DNA from: Anaerolineae bacterium
Lineage (GTDB): Bacteria; Chloroflexota; Anaerolineae; JAFGEY01
DNA: 20,337 nucleotides
Reading direction: 5' to 3'
Assembly (NCBI GenBank): GCA_016929205.1
Contig: JAFGJF010000392.1
Location: 1 to 20,337 of the forward strand
Positions 14,952 through 20,337 of this stretch are shown here, piece after piece (position 1 is the first letter of the stretch; each line of letters starts with the position of its first letter). Both the position numbers and the translations under genes were made by a program. Under the pieces are notes generated by a model that was not told where the DNA came from, searched no databases, and saw only the letters and a list, made by a program, of their open reading frames with translations.

Positions 14952-15000
14952 TTATTTTGAGCGTGTGACTTGGCATTCTTATGCTCATCTAATGTTTGTA

Positions 15001-15011
15001 TGTTATACAAT
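15001..15011 (+). promoter_or_regulatory. Extended -10 of htpG
   Basis: TGTTATACAAT contains a TGT-extended -10 (TATACA at 15004-15009, or TACAAT at 15006-15011), about 35 bases before the htpG start. No good -35 sits at 16-18 bases (TTGGCA at 14970 is 28 away), and there is no CIRCE inverted repeat, so HrcA-type heat-shock control is not supported. Confidence 0.45.
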
Positions 15012-15043
15012 GGAGTGTTGAATATTTGAGATGAGGAGGAACT

Positions 15044-16912
15044 ATGTCGGAAGAAAGCCAAGCAACATCCTTTGAATTTCGCACCGAAATCCAGCAACTG
15101 CTCAACATTTTGGTGCATTCCCTGTACAAAGAACGTGAGATCTTTGTACGGGAACTGATTTCCAATGCAGCCGATGCGCTGAGTCGTATTCAATTTACAA
15201 TGCTGACCAACCGTGATGTGCTAGAGCCAGATATCGAACTGGCTATTCACATCGAGTTTGACAAAGAAAACAAAACGCTGACGGTTGTCGATTCTGGCAT
15301 TGGCATGACACGTGAGGAGCTGATCGAAAACCTGGGTACGATTGCTCGCTCGGGCGCCAAAGCATTTCTCAAGGCATTGGAAGAGGATCAGCAAACCAGT
15401 GTCGAACAGATCGGCCAGTTTGGCGTTGGTTTCTATTCAGCTTTTATGGTTGCCAAAGAGATTACCGTTGTTTCACGCTCTTTCCGGCCGGATGCCCAGG
15501 CCTACGCGTGGACGTCAACCGGGAGCAACGCATATACGGTGGAACCATCGGAACGGGACCATCGTGGAACATCGGTGATCTTGAAACTCAAGGACGATGC
15601 TGACGAGTTTTTGGAGGCCTATCGTTTGGAGAGAATTGTCAAGCGGTATTCTGACTTTGTGCCGTTTCCGATCTATATGGGTGAAAACGTAGCTAATCAA
15701 AAAACGGCCCTGTGGCGCCAACGTCCCCAAGAGATCACCGATGAACAGTACGAAGAGTTTTATCGTCACATTACCTATGATTTTGGCAAACCGATGCTGC
15801 ACACACACCTGGTGGTTGATACACCGATCCAGATTTTCAGCATCCTTTACGTCCCGTCACGCAAAGACTATGGTGTGTTGACGTCCAGATCGGACCATGG
15901 TCTGCGGCTCTATTCTAAAAAAGTCTTGATTCAGGAGCATAACAAGGATTTATTGCCCAACTATTTGCGGTTTGTTGAAGGCGTCGTGGATTCGGATGAT
16001 TTTCCGCTCAATGTGTCCCGTGAAGTGGTGCAGACGAATCGCGTGTTAAACACAGTTAAGCGTAACTTGGTGCGCAAGATCACCGGCGCACTCGAAGATA
16101 TGGGCAAGGAGGCGCCGGAGGAATATGCCAAGTTCTGGAAAGAGTTTGGGATACTGCTCAAAGAAGGCATCTCGACCGAACCAGGCGATCGTGACCATCT
16201 GGTCGATCTGTTGCGTTTTCATTCCTCCAAGACAGAGGGGGACGGGCTTGTTTCGCTGCGTGAATACGTTGAGCGGATGGGCGAAGGACAAAACGAGATC
16301 TATTATGCTTTTGGCGATGACCTGGGCGCGATTGCCTCAAGTCCGCACCTCGATCCGTTCAAAGCGCGCGACATCGAGGTCCTGTTTTTGACCGAACCGA
16401 TCGATAGCTTTATGATTATGGGACTGCAAGAGTATGACGACAAGAAACTGCGCAACGTCGATGACGCCAGTCTAGAGCTGCCCGGGGAAGAAAAAGAGGA
16501 ACAAGAGCAAAAAGAGCGACCGTTGGATGAAGAATTTGTCACCTTGTTGGAGCGTTTTCGCAACGTGCTTGGCGACAAGGTCACCGACGTGCGCGAGGCC
16601 AAGCACCTTGTCGATAGCCCATGCCGTCTCGTCAACCCAACGAACGAGCCGAGTAGTGAGATGCACCGCGTTTACCGGCTATTGAACGAGGAATTTGAGG
16701 TGCCGAAAAAGATTATGGAAGTCAATCCGCGCAGCAAATTGATTGCTGGTCTTGTCGGCCTGGTGCAGGGCAAGCCAAAAGCGGACGTAATCGACCAGTG
16801 TATTGAACAGCTTTATGAGGATGCATTGCTCGTCGAGGGCATCCATCCCCATCCGGCAGGCATGATCCCCCGAATCCAAGCTTTGATGGAAGCGGCGGTC
16901 AACCCATCCTGA
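15044..16912 (+). CDS. htpG: Hsp90-family molecular chaperone HtpG
   Basis: 622 aa, ATG 15044 behind GAGGAGG. The GHKL ATPase domain (about 1-230) has E37 and N41 in ELISNAADAL, D83 in DSGIGM, the lid region NLGTIARSGAK, and GQFGVGFYSAFMVA. The middle domain carries NVSRE with R326, the arginine that contacts the ATP gamma-phosphate in Hsp90 proteins. A charged Glu/Lys-rich segment (about 480-500, GEEKEEQEQKERPLDEEF) precedes the C-terminal dimerisation domain; there is no MEEVD tail, as expected for a bacterial protein. It is a homodimeric ATP-driven cytoplasmic chaperone acting with DnaK on late folding of client proteins. Single-gene unit with its own promoter and terminator. Confidence 0.97.
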   Translation: MSEESQATSFEFRTEIQQLLNILVHSLYKEREIFVRELISNAADALSRIQFTMLTNRDVLEPDIELAIHIEFDKENKTLTVVDSGIGMTREELIENLGTIARSGAKAFLKALEEDQQTSVEQIGQFGVGFYSAFMVAKEITVVSRSFRPDAQAYAWTSTGSNAYTVEPSERDHRGTSVILKLKDDADEFLEAYRLERIVKRYSDFVPFPIYMGENVANQKTALWRQRPQEITDEQYEEFYRHITYDFGKPMLHTHLVVDTPIQIFSILYVPSRKDYGVLTSRSDHGLRLYSKKVLIQEHNKDLLPNYLRFVEGVVDSDDFPLNVSREVVQTNRVLNTVKRNLVRKITGALEDMGKEAPEEYAKFWKEFGILLKEGISTEPGDRDHLVDLLRFHSSKTEGDGLVSLREYVERMGEGQNEIYYAFGDDLGAIASSPHLDPFKARDIEVLFLTEPIDSFMIMGLQEYDDKKLRNVDDASLELPGEEKEEQEQKERPLDEEFVTLLERFRNVLGDKVTDVREAKHLVDSPCRLVNPTNEPSSEMHRVYRLLNEEFEVPKKIMEVNPRSKLIAGLVGLVQGKPKADVIDQCIEQLYEDALLVEGIHPHPAGMIPRIQALMEAAVNPS

Positions 16913-16933
16913 CTGTAACGAGGTGTTACTGGG

Positions 16934-16962
16934 ATCGAGGCGCAGCATTGCTGCGCCTCGAT
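16934..16962 (+). terminator. Intrinsic terminator of htpG
   Basis: ATCGAGGCGCAG and CTGCGCCTCGAT form a 12-base perfect stem around CATTG (16946-16950), followed by GGTTTTGG. It sits 22 bases after the htpG stop and before the convergent RsmI-like gene; no T-run exists on the minus side. Confidence 0.8.
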
Positions 16963-16987
16963 GGTTTTGGATGCGAGTGGATAAGGA

Positions 16988-17791
16988 TCATCGATCTTTA
17001 TTCTCTGGACGTGATCCGGCCTTGCTGGTTGTCACCAAGGCATAGATTTGTCGCTTCTTCCATCCCGAGCGGGTAGCAATCTCGTGAGCAATCTCGCGGG
17101 GTGATGCCCCTTTTGCCAATTTGATTTTGATCGCTCGGCGCACCTTTTCTTCCGACCATACCTCGGCTTGCTGCACCGCACCTTCAATGACCAGGGTGAT
17201 CGTGTTGGTCATTTCTCCCAGTCCCGTTGGCGACTGGCTGGTGTTTCCTCTCCAAATGAGCCCTGCCTGGTATAGAGTGATACGTCGTTTACCAAGCACG
17301 GTTTGCAGGGTGTCAAATATCTCTTTTTGGTTTTCGATCAGCGCATCGCAGACTATTGTATACGGTTCGTTTTTTATGCTTTGCCACGCGGCGATCAGTT
17401 CCGAGCGCGATGTGGGCACAGATCCAAGAAACGTAAATCGTTCGGCAGGAAGGCCCGAAACGATCAACGCCGTGATCGGGTCAACCGGTCCCGGAATGGG
17501 AACGATGGGGATATCGTGCTCGATCAGGGATTGAACCAGAGCCTCGATTTTGCCTGATGTGTGGGCGAGCAAAGCGATGTCGCCTGTCTGAAGAGCAGCC
17601 AAAATGCTCTCTTGATTATAGGGTTCGACGGATTTGAACGGGATACCGTATCCATCAAGCCGGCTCTGAGCGGTTTGAACGTCTTGGGGCAGGGATACGA
17701 CCATTGAGACCTGATCGAGAATTCGTCTTGCTCTCAAAGGCATATCTTGGCCGGCCAAAGGTGGCATTTCGACTAGGTACAGCGTATTCAC
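16988..17791 (-). CDS. RsmI-like (tetrapyrrole methylase fold) protein with degenerate active-site motifs
   Basis: 267 aa from GTG 17791 (M-NTLYLVEMPP); GGAGGG lies a few bases upstream, and TLYLV aligns with the first residues of RsmI, so the longer open frame is rejected. Homology to RsmI, the 16S rRNA cytidine-1402 2'-O-methyltransferase, is clear in the central VPIPGPVDPITALIVSGLP (97-115), the following RFTFLGSVP, the ITLVIEG strand (198-204), and the C-terminal helix-turn-helix (about 215-250, KLAKGASPREIAHEIA). Every signature of an active enzyme is altered: ATPIGNLED reads EMPPLAGQD, EDTR reads SLPQ, SDAGTPxISDPG is shortened to AHTSGK, and YESPHR reads CDALIEN. Methyl transfer to rRNA is therefore doubtful. 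It may be a binding-only paralogue. Divergent from the TPR gene. Confidence 0.78.
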   Translation of the reverse strand: MNTLYLVEMPPLAGQDMPLRARRILDQVSMVVSLPQDVQTAQSRLDGYGIPFKSVEPYNQESILAALQTGDIALLAHTSGKIEALVQSLIEHDIPIVPIPGPVDPITALIVSGLPAERFTFLGSVPTSRSELIAAWQSIKNEPYTIVCDALIENQKEIFDTLQTVLGKRRITLYQAGLIWRGNTSQSPTGLGEMTNTITLVIEGAVQQAEVWSEEKVRRAIKIKLAKGASPREIAHEIATRSGWKKRQIYALVTTSKAGSRPENKDR

Positions 17792-17794
17792 TTG

Positions 17795-17800
17795 CCCTCC
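17795..17800 (-). promoter_or_regulatory. Shine-Dalgarno site that fixes a GTG start
   Basis: GGAGGG on the minus strand ends three bases before the GTG at 17791, which is also where RsmI homology begins. Confidence 0.7.
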
Positions 17801-17831
17801 AGGCAAACAACAGATGACAGGCAGATAATGC

Positions 17832-17860
17832 ATTATAGCATATATATGTGGAGCATTCAA
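17832..17860 (-). promoter_or_regulatory. Promoter of the RsmI-like gene
   Basis: Minus strand TTGAAT (17855-17860), a 17-base spacer and consensus TATAAT (17832-17837) preceded by TGC. It is one of the best-matching promoters in the window. Confidence 0.7.
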
Positions 17861-17889
17861 CAATATGTCATGTCTGTTGTCATAATTGT

Positions 17890-17918
17890 TTGCCTTGTGT
17901 TTCAATCTGTGGTAAACT
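17890..17918 (+). promoter_or_regulatory. Promoter of the TPR-sbcD unit
   Basis: TTGCCT (17890-17895), a 17-base spacer and TAAACT (17913-17918) preceded by TGG. The architecture and -10 are the same as at 656-684. Confidence 0.65.
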
Positions 17919-17966
17919 AGCCTTAATGTGGGTTTGAATTCCCCACTGCCTGCAAAAACGTCTTTT

Positions 17967-17972
17967 GAGGAG
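17967..17972 (+). promoter_or_regulatory. Shine-Dalgarno site that decides the TPR gene start
   Basis: GAGGAG lies six bases before GTG 17979, whereas the upstream in-frame GTG at 17928 lies right at the expected transcription start and has no such site. Confidence 0.65.
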
Positions 17973-17978
17973 ACTTTT

Positions 17979-19061
17979 GTGTCCGAGAGATTGCCTGACA
18001 GCTATGAATCTCTTTTCGATCGCGCTATCGCGCAAATAAGGGTAGGAAACACTGAAGAAGCGATCGCACTAACCTCGCGCATCGTCAATCGCTTGAGTAA
18101 ATTGAGTCTCAAGACAATACAACGCAACCCAGACCGCCAGGCATTATTGATGAATGCCTGGGATCTGTGGGTAGAGATGCTGCGCTGGGAAGAACGGTTT
18201 CAAGAAGCACGACAGGTTTGTGAACATCTTTTTTCCAAGCGCCCCGATCTGGTTGCAGCCCAAACCCGCATCTGGATGCTGACGATTGAAATGGGGGAGG
18301 TGCAGGCCGGATTGGAGGGCCTGCGTCGATTGCTAGACGAGCATCAGGATTTTGACGCCCAGGTTGTTCTAGGCATAGAATACCGTCGGCTACAGCAATA
18401 CCAACAAGCCGAGGCCTGTTTCAAAATGGCTTTGTCCATTGCGCAGAGTAATGAGGAGGCTGCCACAGCCTACGAGGAATTGGTGCGCCTGTACCAGGAG
18501 ACAGCGCGCGTAGAAAGTGTGCTAGAAGCGTGGAGTATGTGTGTTGTCCTCGATCCTGAACGGATTGAGGGTGCTTGTGAGGTTTACCGGTGGTTGATCG
18601 AGTGCGGCGAGTTTGAGAAGGCTAAAGCGTTTCTACAGCGCGAAACGAATGACATTCGCAGCCTGTTTTATCGAGGCCTGATCGACTGGCAGTCCGGTCG
18701 CCAAGGTGAAGCCAAGATGAAATGGCAAGCCGTTCTGGATATCAATGTTGACGAGAACGAGTTGGCTGTGGCTGAATGGATGGAAGCGGCATTACGCTTT
18801 GGAAAACCGGATGCTGTTCTCGAATTGGCCGACGCGCACGGCGATCTCATTCTGTCTATAGATGCCCAGACGATGATCGCCATTGCTCGGGTGATGCAGG
18901 GTCAAGTCCAAGAGGGGGCTCACGAACTGCAACATATTGTTGAAATCCTCAAGCGCCGCTGGCCCGCGCAAAAGCGCATACCGGACTGGTGGAAGCTGGT
19001 TGTTGCGGTTGTCTCGGATGAACAGGCTCGGCAGGATATTGCCGAATTTTTCGAGCGGTAA
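17979..19061 (+). CDS. Tetratricopeptide-repeat (TPR) protein
   Basis: 360 aa from GTG 17979, selected for its GAGGAG site; a 377-residue form from GTG 17928 is possible. There is no signal peptide or TM segment, so it is cytoplasmic. The sequence is almost wholly helical, with degenerate TPR units such as AIAQIRVGNTEEAIALTSRI near the start, a run around residues 80-115, GIEYRRLQQYQQAEACFKMAL (about 130-150), and later units around 155-190, 215-255 and 285-320. TPR arrays mediate protein-protein contacts; no catalytic motif is seen. It precedes the SbcD-type nuclease by two bases and must be co-transcribed and probably co-translated with it. That makes a role linked to the nuclease plausible, but there is no direct evidence. 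Confidence 0.85.
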   Translation: MSERLPDSYESLFDRAIAQIRVGNTEEAIALTSRIVNRLSKLSLKTIQRNPDRQALLMNAWDLWVEMLRWEERFQEARQVCEHLFSKRPDLVAAQTRIWMLTIEMGEVQAGLEGLRRLLDEHQDFDAQVVLGIEYRRLQQYQQAEACFKMALSIAQSNEEAATAYEELVRLYQETARVESVLEAWSMCVVLDPERIEGACEVYRWLIECGEFEKAKAFLQRETNDIRSLFYRGLIDWQSGRQGEAKMKWQAVLDINVDENELAVAEWMEAALRFGKPDAVLELADAHGDLILSIDAQTMIAIARVMQGQVQEGAHELQHIVEILKRRWPAQKRIPDWWKLVVAVVSDEQARQDIAEFFER

Positions 19062-19063
19062 AC

Positions 19064-20293
19064 ATGCTTCAAGTCGTTCATTTTGCAGACGTGCACCTGG
19101 GTGTCGAGAATTACGGCCGGATCGATCCCGGTACCGGGCTTTCGACACGGTTGATAGACTTTCTCAAGTCTGTCGACTATATTGTCGAGACTGCACTTGA
19201 AAAACAGGCCGATCTGGTGATTTTTGCCGGAGATGCTTATAAAACGCGAGATCCATCGCCCACGTACCAGCGTGAGTTTGCACGCCGCATTCGCCGCCTT
19301 TCATCGGCCGGCCTGCCAACTGTCTTGGTTGCGGGCAATCACGACATGCCAAATGCCGTCGGGCGGGCACATACGATGGAGATTTTTGGTACGCTCGAGG
19401 TGGAAAACGTTCACGTTGCCCGCAGTCCAGGTGTGCTAGAGATCGAAACACGCCACGGATTGGTACAGGTCGGCGTCTTGCCGTGGATCGTGCGCAGTGG
19501 GCTGCTTTCCTATCAAGAGTACAAGAACAAGAGTCTTCAAGATGTGAATCGGATCCTCCTGGCGCGCGTGGAGTCGATTTTGAATGGCGAGGGTGGTCTG
19601 GTTTCCGCTCTCAAGCCAAATGTACCTCACATCTTGGTCGCGCATGGTTCTGTCCAGGGTGCAGTGTATGGCTCGGAGCGGACGGTTATGCTGGGGCACG
19701 ATCTGACTTGGCCGCTGAGTTTGTTCAAGAATGAGCATTGGGATTATGTTGCTTTGGGGCACATTCACCGCCACCAAGCACTGGAGGATGACCAATTCCC
19801 ACCTGTGGTGTATCCAGGGAGCATAGAGCGTATTGATTTTGGCGAAGAAAAACAAGACAAAGGATTTGTCATCGCCCAAGTAGGTCGAAACGAATGTACC
19901 TGGGCATTTCACAAGCTTGATGCCCGGCCTTTTGTTACGGTTCGCGTTGAGGCGGATGGTCAAGATCCAACAGCCCAAGTGATTGATGCCATCGATCACG
20001 CACCGGTTCGGGATGCTGTTGTTCGCGTTATGATTCAGACGACGCCGGAACGAAATCTGTTAATCAATGAAAAGCAGATAGAACGTGCTCTTGGGGATGC
20101 GTTCTATATCGCTTCTATGACGCGCAATGTCACGCGTTCACAGCGCGTGCGGCTGGGCAACCAGCAAGATATCGCCGGATTGACACCGATTCAAGTCTTG
20201 GAGCGATATTTGCAGGTCAAACAAACACCACCCGAGCGCATTGAACGGTTGATGCGTTATGCAGAGATGTTATCGACGACAGTCACAGAGTAG
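19064..20293 (+). CDS. sbcD: SbcD/Mre11-type DNA repair exonuclease, nuclease subunit
   Basis: 409 aa, ATG 19064, two bases after the TPR stop. Calcineurin-like metallophosphoesterase motifs are complete: D9-x-H11 (FADVHLG), G56-D57 (FAGDAYKTRDPS), GNHD at 91-94, H194 (VAHGSVQG), and GHIH at 232-235. YPGSIERIDFGEE (about residues 250-262) is the distinctive Mre11/SbcD block. The C-terminal ~120 residues correspond to the capping domain and the region that contacts the SbcC/Rad50 ATPase. It forms, with SbcC, an ATP-dependent double-strand exonuclease and hairpin endonuclease used in break repair. The SbcC/Rad50 partner is not in the window; only eight bases of the next gene are visible. Confidence 0.93.
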   Translation: MLQVVHFADVHLGVENYGRIDPGTGLSTRLIDFLKSVDYIVETALEKQADLVIFAGDAYKTRDPSPTYQREFARRIRRLSSAGLPTVLVAGNHDMPNAVGRAHTMEIFGTLEVENVHVARSPGVLEIETRHGLVQVGVLPWIVRSGLLSYQEYKNKSLQDVNRILLARVESILNGEGGLVSALKPNVPHILVAHGSVQGAVYGSERTVMLGHDLTWPLSLFKNEHWDYVALGHIHRHQALEDDQFPPVVYPGSIERIDFGEEKQDKGFVIAQVGRNECTWAFHKLDARPFVTVRVEADGQDPTAQVIDAIDHAPVRDAVVRVMIQTTPERNLLINEKQIERALGDAFYIASMTRNVTRSQRVRLGNQQDIAGLTPIQVLERYLQVKQTPPERIERLMRYAEMLSTTVTE

Positions 20294-20329
20294 GACGGTT
20301 GGTCCGAGAACAAGACAGGAGAGTGTCTC

Positions 20330-20337
20330 ATGGCTGG
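20330..20337 (+). CDS. First codons of a downstream gene (cut by window edge)
   Basis: ATG at 20330 is preceded by CAGGAGAG at the right distance, 36 bases after the sbcD stop. Only Met-Ala and part of a third codon are visible, so nothing can be said on identity; an SbcC partner is one candidate by analogy with other genomes. Confidence 0.4.

Noticed and set aside
14952..15043. CIRCE or other heat-shock operator upstream of htpG
   Set aside because: No TTAGCACTC-N9-GAGTGCTAA or similar inverted repeat is present in the gap.
17855..17890. Inverted repeats (CAACA/TGTTG and ACAAT/ATTGT) in the RsmI-like/TPR intergenic region as an operator
   Set aside because: Arms are five bases in AT-rich DNA with different centres; this is expected by chance and unlike the strong dyad at 653.
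17928..17978. Upstream GTG start of the TPR protein
   Set aside because: It would begin about ten bases from the -10 box with no ribosome binding site, while GTG 17979 has GAGGAG at the ideal distance.

Overview
The window looks like chromosomal DNA of a free-living bacterium, most likely a member of the Chloroflexota (Anaerolineae-like). This is inferred from the Pro/Thr-rich 'TPTNTPTATP' linker of a membrane-anchored protein, a DUF951 protein, an archease, and large multi-PAS/GAF sensor kinases with 7TM-type N-termini. It is not proven, because no rRNA or phylogenetic marker search was possible. I see no mobile element, tRNA, rRNA or CRISPR array. Coding density is high: no gene-free stretch exceeds about 190 bases, and every intergenic gap holds a recognisable promoter, terminator or ribosome binding site except one short gap noted below.

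Layout. (1) 1-581 (-): 5' part of an iron-sulfur-flavoprotein-like FMN reductase. It is divergent from (2) 744-9383 (+): a four-gene phosphorelay operon made of a 9-TM GAF-PAS histidine kinase, a 6-TM GAF-4xPAS histidine kinase, a stand-alone receiver and a REC-PAS-HisKA-HATPase-REC hybrid kinase. The genes overlap or nearly abut and none has a DNA-binding output domain. The two large kinases carry the same duplicated PAS-DHp-ATPase module. (3) 9524-11752 (+): a fusion of a GlmU-like nucleotidyltransferase domain, lacking its signature Arg and Lys, to a phosphoglucomutase. It ends at a perfect palindromic terminator. (4) 11861-13000 (-): Gfo/Idh/MocA oxidoreductase; 13078-13503 (-): archease. 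(5) 13581-14951 (+): a membrane-anchored DUF2341-like protein and a DUF951 protein, divergent from the archease. (6) 15044-16912 (+): HtpG (Hsp90), followed by a hairpin terminator. (7) 16988-17791 (-): an RsmI-like protein that has lost the family's substrate and SAM motifs. It is divergent from (8) 17979-20293 (+): a TPR protein and an SbcD/Mre11-type nuclease, with the first bases of another gene at the right edge.

Most promoters I could read share one architecture: a TTGnnn -35, a 16-18 bp spacer, and a TGn-extended -10 (TAAACT, TAGAAT, TATAAT). The promoter pair between the FMN reductase and the kinase operon is an exact dyad centred on base 653. The duplicated kinases, the receiver and the hybrid kinase probably form one multi-input phosphorelay whose final output lies outside the window. 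The remaining genes are housekeeping-like: sugar phosphate metabolism, RNA repair or modification, protein folding and DNA repair.
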